Of a stretch of DNA of 64,000 nucleotides, positions 32,035 through 40,728 are shown piece by piece (within the stretch, counting starts at the first letter, position 1; the number at the start of each line of letters is the position of its first letter). Position numbers and translations under genes: made by a program. The stretch comes from CAWGGS01 sp963822095 (GTDB lineage: Bacteria > Desulfobacterota > Desulfobulbia > Desulfobulbales > Desulfocapsaceae): contig CAWGGS010000078.1 of the NCBI GenBank assembly GCA_963822095.1, forward strand, positions 62,001 to 126,000. The letters are read 5' to 3'. The notes below the pieces were generated by a model. It did no database searches and had not been told where the DNA came from. It saw only the letters and a program-made list of their open reading frames with translations.

Positions 32035-32388
32035 CTATTGATTGTAGCCCGCCTCGCGGATACGTGCTGCCTTGCCGCGTCTGCCGCGCAGATAATACAG
32101 GCGGGAACGGCGTACGAGGCCACGGGTCACGACCTCAATTTTTTCAATCCTGGGGTTATGCAGGGCAAAGGTCTTTTCCACGCCGACACCATGGGAGATT
32201 TTCCGTACGGTGTAGGAGGCATTCATTGTCCCTTTTTTTCTTCTGATGACCACGCCCTGGAAAATCTGGATACGTTCCTTGTTTCCCTCAATGATGCGGA
32301 TATGGACCTTCACGCTGTCACCGGGACGAAAGGCAGGGTGGTCCTGGCGCATCTGTTCCTGTTCTATTTTATCGATGATTTTGCTCAT
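32035..32388 (-). CDS. rplS: ribosomal protein L19
   Basis: L19 sits at the 30S-50S interface. The 117-residue protein shows the family pattern: FRPGDSVKVHIRIIEGNKER, the IQIFQGVVIRRKKG strand, TVRKISHGVGVEKTF and RSRLYYLRGRRGKAARI. It belongs to the rpsP-rimM-trmD-rplS operon. A SPOUT methylase gene lies between it and trmD, 41 bases upstream. Confidence 0.97.
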   Translation of the reverse strand: MSKIIDKIEQEQMRQDHPAFRPGDSVKVHIRIIEGNKERIQIFQGVVIRRKKGTMNASYTVRKISHGVGVEKTFALHNPRIEKIEVVTRGLVRRSRLYYLRGRRGKAARIREAGYNQ

Positions 32389-32429
32389 AACGTTTTCTTA
32401 GGTTGAAGTAATCTTTTTCCGGTTGCCTG

Positions 32430-32999
32430 TTATTTCTGTATACTCTCCCTCTCTCCGAGCAATCGATCAAGGATGATCGAAACAGCAGAGCGGACGGAGA
32501 GATGGTTATACCCGGTGTTTCCCTCAATGGGTGGAAGGGTATAGTCTGCTTTGTTCATAACTTCCGGTGTCAGACCATGGGCCGTCCCGAAGAGCAAGAG
32601 CATGGGCTCTCCCGTCTCGAGACGCCGTCTGGCATCCATGAAGGTAATACATTTTTCCCCGAGCCGGGCACTGGTCGTGATCAGCAGCGGTCTTTGGCCT
32701 CGCCTGTCTGCAACCTGCCGCGTCACCTCTTCGAGGGAATCCTTAATATCAACCAGTGCCAGCGCCGATTTTCGTGCAGGATTGTACTCCGCACCGTGAC
32801 CGGTCTGCCAATGGTCGACAATCTCTTTTACCAGCTCCTGTTGATCCGCATACGGTGTGACGATATAGTAATCACCAACCCCGAATGTTTTGGCTGCTCT
32901 GGCTATATCATGAATATCGAGATTTGTCACGGCCGAGCCGATGGTCTCTCCCGATTTATTGATCACCGGAAAATGAAGGAGAGCAATATCGACAGCCAT
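32430..32999 (-). CDS. SPOUT-type RNA methyltransferase (Methyltrn_RNA_4 family)
   Basis: The 189-residue protein is a predicted S-adenosylmethionine-dependent RNA methylase of the Pfam Methyltrn_RNA_4 group. It starts LLHFPVINKSGETIGSAVTN, continues with DIARAAKTFGV, and ends with the knot motifs LLLFGTAHGLTPE and NTGYNHLSVRSAVSIILDR. The target base is not known. Its start codon shares one base with the trmD stop, so the two are translationally coupled. This fits a role in tRNA or rRNA modification. Confidence 0.88.
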   Translation of the reverse strand: MAVDIALLHFPVINKSGETIGSAVTNLDIHDIARAAKTFGVGDYYIVTPYADQQELVKEIVDHWQTGHGAEYNPARKSALALVDIKDSLEEVTRQVADRRGQRPLLITTSARLGEKCITFMDARRRLETGEPMLLLFGTAHGLTPEVMNKADYTLPPIEGNTGYNHLSVRSAVSIILDRLLGERESIQK

Positions 33000-33775
33000 C
33001 AGTTTCCTCGCCGTGATGATCGCTCAGCCTGCAGCTTGGCAACAGTACGATCCAATCCGACTTTTTTCAAAAGTTTTTTCTCTTCCCGACTGAAGGTTTC
33101 AAGAATGATCAGTTCAGGTCTTCGTTCAATGGTCCTGCGAACCGACTCCAGAAACCGAAACTCTGCAATTCCGGCATGGTCGCCTGAGAGTAGTTCCTCC
33201 GGCACCTCATCTCCTTCAAATACCCGCGGCCTCGTATATTGCGAATGTTTCAGCAGAGACCGGCTGAATGTATCGTTTTCAACAGACGACGGGCAACCGA
33301 GGACTCCCGGCAAGAGCCTGCTCACGGAGTCCACAATGACCATGGCTGCAAGCTCGCCACCGGTCAATATATAATCGCCGATGGAAATTTCGTCATCGAC
33401 ATAGGATCTGCTGAAACGTTGATCTACCCCCTCATACCGTCCGCAGATCAAGGTAAGGTGTTTTTCTTCGGCAAGTTCTCTTGCCAGCCGCTGATTGTAC
33501 AGCCGTCCCTGGGGACTGAGTAAAATCACCTTGCCGTTGGGCCGCTTCTCCCTGATGTCCTTGACCGCCGCCGCCAAAGGTTCTGCCTTCATTACCATCC
33601 CTTCCCCGCCACCAAATGGCCGGTCGTCGGTCATTGCGTGTTTGTCAAAGGCATAGTCCCGGATATTGGTCATCTCGATCCGTATCAATCCCTCCTGTCT
33701 AGCCCTGCGAAGAATTCCCTCGTTCAGCGGCGAGTCCAAAAGCTCTGGAAAGATGGTCAGAATATCAAAAATCAT
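32999..33775 (-). CDS. trmD: tRNA (guanine-N1-)-methyltransferase
   Basis: TrmD makes m1G37 next to the anticodon and so protects against frameshifting. The 258-residue protein has the FDILTIFPE start, the FGGGEGMVMKAEP segment, LICGRYEGVDQR, and the knot motif SIGDYILTGGELAAMV. LRVDTVSR-like VDSVSRLLPGVLG and DTFSRSLLKHSQYTRP follow. It is followed directly by the SPOUT methylase gene. Confidence 0.97.
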   Translation of the reverse strand: MIFDILTIFPELLDSPLNEGILRRARQEGLIRIEMTNIRDYAFDKHAMTDDRPFGGGEGMVMKAEPLAAAVKDIREKRPNGKVILLSPQGRLYNQRLARELAEEKHLTLICGRYEGVDQRFSRSYVDDEISIGDYILTGGELAAMVIVDSVSRLLPGVLGCPSSVENDTFSRSLLKHSQYTRPRVFEGDEVPEELLSGDHAGIAEFRFLESVRRTIERRPELIILETFSREEKKLLKKVGLDRTVAKLQAERSSRRGN

Positions 33776-33781
33776 CGGGGC

Positions 33782-34345
33782 TCAACCAACATCCGCATCC
33801 GATCCTGCCGCATTGATTTCAAGGAGTCCGGGGGGAGGTGCAACAATGAGTTCCTCGTCAGTTCTCCTAACGATTATGGATTGCAAAATCGGGATCAGAT
33901 ATTCCTGATCTTTTCCCCGTATTACCAGTATGTCTTGAGCTCCGTTGGAAAAAATATTTTCCACACGACCGAGATCGCGGCCTTCCCGGGTCTTTACCGC
34001 AAGCCCCACCAATTGGTAATAATAAAATTCGTCCTCATCTGTTTTGGGCAACTCGGCTTTTTCAACCAAGACTCCCATTCCTTTCAAACGATCGGCACCA
34101 TTGCGTTCGTCAATGGTTTCCAGGCTTACTATGGCCGTCTTTCCCTGCATCCTCCTGGAAATAATCCGCAATGGTTCCAAAAGATCTCCTTTGCCTGAAA
34201 CCAGTACCAGCCGTCTGTATGCAACAAGGTTTTCCGGCTGTTCGGAATAAAGATGCAATTTGACTTCGCCGCGCAGCCCATGGGGCTTACCGACTTTGCC
34301 GATCAGGATATACCTATCGGCGGGAAATGAGAACGTATCAGCCAT
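33782..34345 (-). CDS. rimM: ribosome maturation factor RimM
   Basis: RimM binds S19 and helps mature the 30S head. The 187-residue protein has the IGKVGKPHGLRGEVKLH start of the RimM N-domain and the LETIDERNGADRLKG segment. A PRC-barrel second half carries EFYYYQLVGLAVKT, GRVENIFSNGAQDILVIRG and YLIPILQSIIV. It lies six bases before trmD. Confidence 0.96.
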   Translation of the reverse strand: MADTFSFPADRYILIGKVGKPHGLRGEVKLHLYSEQPENLVAYRRLVLVSGKGDLLEPLRIISRRMQGKTAIVSLETIDERNGADRLKGMGVLVEKAELPKTDEDEFYYYQLVGLAVKTREGRDLGRVENIFSNGAQDILVIRGKDQEYLIPILQSIIVRRTDEELIVAPPPGLLEINAAGSDADVG

Positions 34346-34356
34346 GATCTAGATGT

Positions 34357-34587
34357 CTATTCCAAGATGTCAAGGCGTGATCGCTTATTCTCCTTTCCTG
34401 CGGCGGCCGCCAGGATTGAGCGGATGGCCCTGGCCGTTCTGCCCTGCTTGCCGATTATCTTTCCAAGATCGTCGGGAGCAACGGTGAGTTCAACGGAAAT
34501 GTTGTCATCCTCGTCGGTCTGGACTGTCTTGACCTCCGCGGGATGATCCACCAGTGATTGAGCAATATGGGCAACCAGTTCTTTCAT
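34357..34587 (-). CDS. khpA: KH-domain RNA-binding protein KhpA
   Basis: The 76-residue single KH domain has the motif DLGKIIGKQGRTARAIRSIL with the GxxG loop as GKQG. Small KhpA proteins bind RNA, often with KhpB, and are commonly encoded between rpsP and rimM, as here. It starts four bases after the rpsP stop. Confidence 0.93.
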   Translation of the reverse strand: MKELVAHIAQSLVDHPAEVKTVQTDEDDNISVELTVAPDDLGKIIGKQGRTARAIRSILAAAAGKENKRSRLDILE

Positions 34588-34590
34588 ATT

Positions 34591-34836
34591 TTATTCTTGG
34601 GTGACTGCCTTTCCGATAAGACTTTTTACGGTGGTCGTGGGCAGTGCCCCCTTACCCAGCCAATTCTGCAGCTTTTCATTATCGATGCTAATTGCGGCTG
34701 GGTTTTGTAAAGGATCGTAAGTCCCTAGAATATCAAGAAATTTACCGTCACGTTTGCTCTCGCTGTCTGCGACGATAATGCGATAAAAGGGTTTCTTCTT
34801 TTTTCCAAGTCGTGTTAAACGAATACGAACTGCCAT
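34591..34836 (-). CDS. rpsP: ribosomal protein S16
   Basis: The 81-residue protein has the S16 pattern: MAVRIRLTRLGKKKKPFYRI, VADSESKRDGKFLDILGTYD, then a C-terminal IDNEKLQNWLGKGALPT segment. The frame runs up to 34911, but the ATG at 34836 follows CAGGAGGAG at proper spacing and matches the family start. Confidence 0.97.
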   Translation of the reverse strand: MAVRIRLTRLGKKKKPFYRIIVADSESKRDGKFLDILGTYDPLQNPAAISIDNEKLQNWLGKGALPTTTVKSLIGKAVTQE

Positions 34837-34916
34837 TCCAGGTAGCTCCTCCTGTTGTATTTGCCGGGCAATGCACCCCGTTTCGTGTCTTTTCGGGACT
34901 TCCCCGGACACTTCAT

Positions 34917-36269
34917 TTATTTACGAATACCTTTCGGTAATTTGCGGCGCTTCCCACCTGTTACCATTCCAGGTTTTCCGCGCATTTTTTTCATCATTTT
35001 CAACATTGCTGTGTAGCTTTTTATAACTTTGTTGACATCGGTAACGGTTGTTCCCGATCCATTGGCAATCCTCTGACGTCGGCTGGCATTGATGATCCGA
35101 TGATCACGCCGTTCCTTCCGAGTCATGGAGCAGATGATGGCCTCGGTCTTGGTCAGTTCTTTTTCATCCGGTTCAGGGGCTTCTTTAAGTTGTTTGAGCT
35201 TGTTGATGCCCGGAATCATACCGATGATCTGCTGTAGTGAACCCATCTTCTTAATCTGGCGAAGCTGGTCTAAAAAATCCTCCAGAGTGAACTGGTTTTT
35301 CCTCAGTTTCTGAACCAGGTCGTCGGCATTTTTTTGGTCTACTACGGCCTCGGCCTTCTCGATCAGGGTCAGGACATCCCCCATACCCAGTATCCGCGAA
35401 GCGGCACGATCAGGATGGAAAATCTCAATGGCGTCAAGGGCCTCACCGATACCGACGAACTTGATCGGTTTGCCGGTCACACTTTTGATCGACAGGGCGG
35501 CGCCACCTCTGGCATCACCTTCCATTTTGGTCAGTACAACGCCTGTAATCTCAAGATCTTGGTTGAATTTATCGGCAACGGTAACCGCATCCTGTCCGGT
35601 CATCGCGTCGGCCACAAAAAGGATTTCCGAGAGATGAATTGCGGACTGGATGTCTTTGAGCTCGTCCATCAAGGTCTCGTCGACATGGAGACGACCGGCA
35701 GTATCGATGATCAGAGTATCGTAATTCTTTGATTCGGCGGCGGCGAGCGCCTGCCGGCAGATGTCGACGGGTTTGGTGTCGACATCAGAAGGATGGACCG
35801 GTATATCAAGCCGTTCACCAAGAACCCTCAGCTGTTCAATGGCGGCAGGACGGTAGATATCTGCTGGTACCAGGTATGGCTTACGGCCTTTATCGCGAAG
35901 TATCTTAGCCAGTTTTCCGGAAGTCGTGGTTTTACCTGAACCTTGCAGACCGGCCATCATGATGGTGACGGGTTGCTTGCCGTCGAGTCGTATCTGTTCG
36001 GTATTCCCTCCAAGCAGTTCAACCAGCTCTTCATGTACTACCTTGATAACCTGTTGACCCGGCGACAGCGTTTGGGTGACTTCCCGTCCCACGGCCTTTT
36101 GAGTAACGGTGTTTACGAAATCCCTGGCTACCTTGAAGTTGACGTCGGCTTCGAGAAGGGCCTTGCGGACCTCTCCCATTGCCTCATTGATATTGTCTTC
36201 GGTGAGTATGCCGTGACCGCGAAGTTTCTTAAATACACCTTCAAGCCGGTCTGTCAGGTTTTCAAACAT
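34917..36269 (-). CDS. ffh: signal recognition particle protein Ffh
   Basis: Ffh binds signal sequences with 4.5S RNA and hands ribosomes to FtsY. The 450-residue protein has the N domain, the G1 loop GLQGSGKTTTSGKLA near residue 107, DTAGRLHVDE (G3), TKMEGDARGG (G4), and GIGEALDAIE. The M domain then carries MGSLQQIIGMIPG and the RNA-binding RRQRIANGSGTTVTDVNKV motif. It opens the rpsP operon by position, with 81 bases before rpsP. The 4.5S RNA gene was not seen in the window. Confidence 0.97.
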   Translation of the reverse strand: MFENLTDRLEGVFKKLRGHGILTEDNINEAMGEVRKALLEADVNFKVARDFVNTVTQKAVGREVTQTLSPGQQVIKVVHEELVELLGGNTEQIRLDGKQPVTIMMAGLQGSGKTTTSGKLAKILRDKGRKPYLVPADIYRPAAIEQLRVLGERLDIPVHPSDVDTKPVDICRQALAAAESKNYDTLIIDTAGRLHVDETLMDELKDIQSAIHLSEILFVADAMTGQDAVTVADKFNQDLEITGVVLTKMEGDARGGAALSIKSVTGKPIKFVGIGEALDAIEIFHPDRAASRILGMGDVLTLIEKAEAVVDQKNADDLVQKLRKNQFTLEDFLDQLRQIKKMGSLQQIIGMIPGINKLKQLKEAPEPDEKELTKTEAIICSMTRKERRDHRIINASRRQRIANGSGTTVTDVNKVIKSYTAMLKMMKKMRGKPGMVTGGKRRKLPKGIRK

Positions 36270-36633
36270 AAGTCCTTTAGCTGGTCGTAAATTTTTATTG
36301 TAAACTGCCTCTTGGGCCTTCGAAAAAAGTGTCTGTATGCCTTGAATTCAAGGCCAGACCTATAATTTGCAACGCAAGGATTTAAAAAAATCGACGAAAA
36401 ATTCTGGCCGGTTCATCGAAGCCGAGCTAAAAGGAAATAAAAATACTTCGAAGAAAGCAATATGTCAAGAAGGATACGATAACAATTGAAGAATGTCGTT
36501 TGATATCCGGTTGCAATCTGTTTTACCGTGAGAAATCTCATCTCTTTACTCTTTTGTTGTTATACATACAGCTCAAGCATTAAGAACTTTTCTCCTTGTG
36601 CTTCCTGGTCGGCCTTAGGATTATGCGATATCT
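36270..36633. other. intergenic region between the DUF362 gene and ffh
   Basis: These 364 bases hold no gene. Apart from the terminator palindrome at 36339-36354 there are only AT-rich stretches. The promoter of the ffh-rpsP operon should lie between 36270 and 36340 on the minus strand, but no confident hexamer pair is seen. Confidence 0.4.
36323..36359 (-). terminator. palindromic terminator after the DUF362 gene
   Basis: GCCTTGAATTCAAGGC at 36339-36354 is a perfect 16-base palindrome. It is extended by GTCTG/CAGAC at 36331-36335 and 36355-36359. On the minus strand it is followed by six T at 36328-36323. This is the layout of an intrinsic terminator ending transcription of the upstream minus-strand gene before ffh. 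Confidence 0.55.
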
Positions 36634-37701
36634 TCAGCATAAGGCAATCGCCTTTTCAGGGCAGATTTCCTGGCAGCAGAAACAGGTGATACAGGTTTCG
36701 GCGTCAACAACGGGATGGTCTTCCACCATTGTCAACGCGGAAACCGGGCAGTGGTCTACACAGGCTCCGCATGCCGTGCAAAGCTCCTTATCGGCCTTTG
36801 GCCTGACCTGTGATCTGCTCTCGATCAGCTCACGGATGGTCGAATTTCCGGATATGGCTTCGCCCCCCAGGGGAGGCAGCTTGAAATTTTCCAGGATCTG
36901 CATCGTTCCGTCTATTTGAACCATGGACGGGGTAAAATCTCCCAGTCCCATGTTCTTAGCGGTCTGCAAGAACCTGAGACAACCGGCATCAATCCCCATC
37001 ATTCGGGCTACCACTCCATCCAGAGCCACGGCATTATCCGAGGCCAGGATCAGGCCAATCTCCCGGAGTTCAGGAGAGGCTGGTCCGTTTCCCTCCATGC
37101 CGACCACGGCATCCATTATAAAAAGATCCGGTTTCCGGAGGCGGAAGACCTCGACAATCAGGTCATGAAAACGTTCCGGTGAGCCGGCCAGATGGTGGAG
37201 TCGCGCCTTTTGAGCACCTGGCAGGATGCCATAACTGTTTTTAATGGCGCCTGTCATTACGGTAAGGCCATGGGTCTTGAACTTGGGGAGACTGATCACG
37301 ATATCGGCATCGAGGATTTCCTTTGAGACACCTACTTCAGGCATAAAATCCGGGTGGAAGGCGACCTGTTGCGGATTGTCACCAAGATTTTTGTAATACC
37401 CCTTGGCTGCTGCCATCAGGCCGGTCTGTTCAAAACTTTCTTCATTGTCGCCGTAGCTGACGAGACCCGGGTTGTCACCCACGATGATTTCGGAAGGCGT
37501 CATCGACTCGACTTTTTCGACCACAGCCAGCAGGATGGCCGGATGGGTCACTATGTGTTCTTCCGCTGTTGATTTTCGCAAGACATTGGGCTTGATCACA
37601 ACCTTTTTTCCAGTAAGATTATGAGGGAAGAGGTCAAAGGCTCTGTCAACTGCCAGGCGACAGTTTTCGTACGTTGCCGGGTGGATCATTACACGATGCA
37701 T
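36634..37701 (-). CDS. DUF362 protein with a 2[4Fe-4S] ferredoxin domain
   Basis: The 355-residue protein has a DUF362 domain: VVIKPNVLRKSTAEEH, VGDNPGLVSYGDNEESFEQTG, SLPKFKTHGLTVMTGAIKNSYG and MDAVVGMEGNGPASPE. Two cluster motifs, CTACGACVDHCP and CITCFCCQEICP, follow near residues 303 and 336. DUF362 proteins are common in anaerobes, and their reaction is unknown. A redox or metal-handling role is likely. The ATG at 37701 follows AAGGAGAAACC. A fabG-like gene lies 78 bases upstream on the same strand. Confidence 0.88.
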   Translation of the reverse strand: MHRVMIHPATYENCRLAVDRAFDLFPHNLTGKKVVIKPNVLRKSTAEEHIVTHPAILLAVVEKVESMTPSEIIVGDNPGLVSYGDNEESFEQTGLMAAAKGYYKNLGDNPQQVAFHPDFMPEVGVSKEILDADIVISLPKFKTHGLTVMTGAIKNSYGILPGAQKARLHHLAGSPERFHDLIVEVFRLRKPDLFIMDAVVGMEGNGPASPELREIGLILASDNAVALDGVVARMMGIDAGCLRFLQTAKNMGLGDFTPSMVQIDGTMQILENFKLPPLGGEAISGNSTIRELIESRSQVRPKADKELCTACGACVDHCPVSALTMVEDHPVVDAETCITCFCCQEICPEKAIALC

Positions 37702-37779
37702 GGTTTCTCCTTTTTATTTGGGAGGTTGGCTGATTTGAAAGGCCGGGAAACCCGGCTTGTTCGATTCCAACCTTCCACT

Positions 37780-38511
37780 TCACATATACATTCCACCGTT
37801 TACCCCGATGACCTGGCCCGTTATATAACTTGCTTCAGAACTCAAAAGGAAACGGACAACCCCGGCAACCTCCTCGGGCTTGCCGACTCTTTTCAGCGGC
37901 ACGATCTCAAGCATTTTATCCAAAGGCAGGTCTTTGATCATCTCGGTTTCGATCAGCCCCGGTGAGACCACATTGACGAGGATTTTTCGTTGCGCCAATT
38001 CTCGAGCAAGGGCCTTGGAGGCACCGATCAATCCTGCCTTTGCCGCAGAATAGTTGACCTGTCCAGCCTGTCCGGTCTGTCCGGAAACGGAGGCGATGGT
38101 AATGATCCGGCCACGCCGTTTGGACAGCATTGCCTTGGAAAAGAGTCGGGCCAGAATAAAAAAGCTTGTCAAATGGACATCGATGACCTGGTCCCAATCC
38201 TGCCGTTTCATTAAAGGAAGGATGGTATCCCGTGTGATTCCGGCATTATGAACGAGAGCAAAAGGGACCTCTTCGTCGAGCAGGGGATCCATTATCCGTT
38301 TTGCGCTTGCCTCGTCGGAGACATCAAAGGGAAGAAGGCGACACTGTCTTCCCAGGGTTTCGATCTCGTCCTTGAGGAGCTGTGCCTCCTTTTCTGAGGA
38401 GCGGTAATTAAGCCAGATATCGTATCCGGCCCTGGCAAGGTACCTGGCAATGGCGGCACCGATACCGCGGCTGGCACCACTTATAAAAACGATGTTCTGT
38501 CCGGATTTCAT
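37780..38511 (-). CDS. fabG: 3-oxoacyl-ACP reductase FabG-like (second copy)
   Basis: This is a 243-residue short-chain dehydrogenase of the FabG family. It has the NADP motif SGASRGIGAAIARYL near residue 10, NAGITRDTILPLM, the catalytic YSAAKAGLIG (Tyr and Lys), and VVSPGLIETEM. The end reads SYITGQVIGVNGGMYM, as in FabG. The open frame extends to 38664, but the ATG at 38511 follows GAGGAACAACC and matches the family start. Another FabG is encoded in the fatty-acid cluster at 54931. This one may serve a different pathway. Confidence 0.88.
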   Translation of the reverse strand: MKSGQNIVFISGASRGIGAAIARYLARAGYDIWLNYRSSEKEAQLLKDEIETLGRQCRLLPFDVSDEASAKRIMDPLLDEEVPFALVHNAGITRDTILPLMKRQDWDQVIDVHLTSFFILARLFSKAMLSKRRGRIITIASVSGQTGQAGQVNYSAAKAGLIGASKALARELAQRKILVNVVSPGLIETEMIKDLPLDKMLEIVPLKRVGKPEEVAGVVRFLLSSEASYITGQVIGVNGGMYM

Positions 38512-38614
38512 TGGTTGTTCCTCGTATATGCTGAAAATGGGTGACCTTGCCGTTATGCTCCCTTGAGGTTTATCCTCTTGCTGCTCAAGGCCAATAATTT
38601 GGGATGTTTTGTAT

Positions 38615-38911
38615 TCAATGACTACTCGTCCTGGGTTTAAAACCGAATCTGGGCAGGTAGACAAGGACTGCTGGCCAACAAAGGAGAATTAAAATAATCC
38701 AGAGGAATTTTTGTCCCGTTGTCCGGAAATTACGGAGGAAGGCATCTTTGAGCACAATGAACATAAAGATGATATTGACCACAAGTCCGATGAAACTGAT
38801 CGGCAGGAGAAACTTCAACTGACGGGTTTCCGGATAGAACAAAAGGGTGATAAAAACTGCAGCAATAACAAATATGGCAAAAATCGAGTAAAATTTCTCT
38901 CTTGTATTCAT
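38615..38911 (-). CDS. small membrane protein, unknown function
   Basis: I do not recognise this 98-residue protein. It has three hydrophobic helices: FAIFVIAAVFITLLFY, FLLPISFIGLVVNIIFMFIV and FLWIILILLCWPAVLVYL. Charged loops and a basic C-terminal tail complete it. The frame opens at a TTG at 38923, but the ATG at 38911 is more natural. No good ribosome binding site is visible. It follows no clear partner. The helices and codon use make a real gene likely. Confidence 0.55.
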   Translation of the reverse strand: MNTREKFYSIFAIFVIAAVFITLLFYPETRQLKFLLPISFIGLVVNIIFMFIVLKDAFLRNFRTTGQKFLWIILILLCWPAVLVYLPRFGFKPRTSSH

Positions 38912-39101
38912 AAAGGTGTTCAATGTCCGGTTGAGGATTGGATGAGAAGTTACCGTTAGAGGTAAAATACTCGATTCGGTTTATCTCTGTACAATTTTTT
39001 CTGTCATTGTTCAGGAAGCATACAATATTTGAGCATTTGCACGCCTTGTTTTTGAAATTTCAAGTAGCCATACCTGGGTGCAAAATTCATAACAGCCGGG
39101 C

Positions 39102-40694
39102 TCAGTCAGGAAAATAGTTCGTCAGATCGTTAAACAGGTGGCTTGAAAAGAGGAGCTCCCTGAAGCGGACAAGATCGTCATGAAAGATGTGGTCATCGGC
39201 ATAGACCTGGAATTCTTTCCCCAGGATCGAATAGATTTTGGCGGTACCGAATCCGAGTTTATCTGCCTGTTTAAAAGATAAGGCCTGAAGGTCAGCCAGC
39301 GTTTCGAGGGTGACGACATACTCTGCGTTACCGACCAGCCGGAGGGCCTTTCTGGCAGCTACCGTTCCCATACTGACCACGTCCTGGTTTGACGAATTGC
39401 AGGAAATCGAGTTGACGCTCATTGGTGCCGCCAGGTTCCTGTTTTCGGCGGTGGTGGAGGTGGCGAGGTACTGAGCTCCCATGAAACCCAGCGTCAGACC
39501 AATTTCACCGGGAATCAGGTTTTCCGGCAGTCCCTGATTGAGAGTCTTATCCAGAAGTTTATTGATTCTTCTCTCTGAGAGGTTACACAAGGTCGCAAGA
39601 GCGATACAGAGAGAATCCATGGCAAAACCGATGCTCTGGCCATGGAAGTTTCCGCCGTGGATGATCTTTTGTTTTTCCGGTATGATGATGGGATTGTCGT
39701 TGGAGGAGTTTGCCTCGATGGTAACCGTATTGATTGCGTTGTCAATGGCCTCTTTTATCGGCGCCAGGATCTGAGGAGTGCAACGAATGGAATAAACGTC
39801 CTGAACGTTGATATCGGTCTCAAAGACCGGGACATCAAGGTTGTTTTGTTCTCGTATCCGCCGATGCATATGCTCCCTGATCGAGACATTCTTCGTGTCG
39901 CTGCAAAGCTTGCGTATGATTTCCGTTGTGGCTACCTGGCCCGGATGGGGTTTTATCCGGGCCAGATCGGTATCGAGGGCATCATCAATACCGCCAAATA
40001 TTTCTATGGCGAAGGCGGCATTTACGCAGGCGATATTAAAAAGTTTTTGCGCTCCGGAAAGGGCAAAAGCTGCGATGGTGGTCATGGCGGCGGTGCCGTT
40101 TATCAGCGCCAACCCTTCTTTATAGCTTAGCTGCAAAGGGGAAATCCCGGTTTTTTCCAAGGCAGTCGAGGCAGGCATCAGCTCATGATGCAGGTAAACT
40201 TTGCCCTGGCCGAGTACAGCAAGGGACATATGAGCAAGATGGATGAGGTCACCCGAGGCGCCTACGCTGCCGCATTCCGGGATGTAAGGGGCTATTCCGG
40301 CATTGATCATATCGCGCAACAGCTCCAGGAGTTCGACCCGAACACCGGAATAGCCCTTTACCAGGGTGTTGAGCCTGACGGCCATGATACCGGTGGCAAT
40401 ATGGGGCAAAAGGGGGTTCCCCATACCGGCTGCATGACTGAGAATCAGGTTCACCTGCAGTTTTTCTACATCCTTATCATTGATGATCTTATTGCACATC
40501 GGGCCGAACGACGTGTTCACCCCATAGATGATTCTGTGCTCGGAGACTGCCTGTTTAAGAAAATTCCGTGATGCCCGGCAACGTTTGAGGGCAGTCGGGT
40601 CAAGCTCGATACGAGCGTTTCCTATTCCGATGGAAACGATATCGTCAATGCTGAGATCACTTCCTGTGAGGGTGATTGGGGGGTGTCTATCCAT
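39102..40694 (-). CDS. hutH: histidine ammonia-lyase (aromatic amino acid lyase family)
   Basis: These lyases remove ammonia from an aromatic amino acid with an MIO group formed from Ala-Ser-Gly. The triad is residues 146-148 in CGSVGASGDL, and the catalytic Tyr58 is in YGVNTSFG. The substrate-selecting pair is Ser86-His87 (NLILSHAAGMG), which is the pair expected for histidine rather than tyrosine or phenylalanine. The length of 530 residues is usual. The hutU, hutI and hutG genes are not nearby, so urocanate may be an end product or be used elsewhere. Confidence 0.88.
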   Translation of the reverse strand: MDRHPPITLTGSDLSIDDIVSIGIGNARIELDPTALKRCRASRNFLKQAVSEHRIIYGVNTSFGPMCNKIINDKDVEKLQVNLILSHAAGMGNPLLPHIATGIMAVRLNTLVKGYSGVRVELLELLRDMINAGIAPYIPECGSVGASGDLIHLAHMSLAVLGQGKVYLHHELMPASTALEKTGISPLQLSYKEGLALINGTAAMTTIAAFALSGAQKLFNIACVNAAFAIEIFGGIDDALDTDLARIKPHPGQVATTEIIRKLCSDTKNVSIREHMHRRIREQNNLDVPVFETDINVQDVYSIRCTPQILAPIKEAIDNAINTVTIEANSSNDNPIIIPEKQKIIHGGNFHGQSIGFAMDSLCIALATLCNLSERRINKLLDKTLNQGLPENLIPGEIGLTLGFMGAQYLATSTTAENRNLAAPMSVNSISCNSSNQDVVSMGTVAARKALRLVGNAEYVVTLETLADLQALSFKQADKLGFGTAKIYSILGKEFQVYADDHIFHDDLVRFRELLFSSHLFNDLTNYFPD

Positions 40695-40728
40695 AACACT
40701 TCAAATACTGGAGGTAGGTAAAAGGAGG

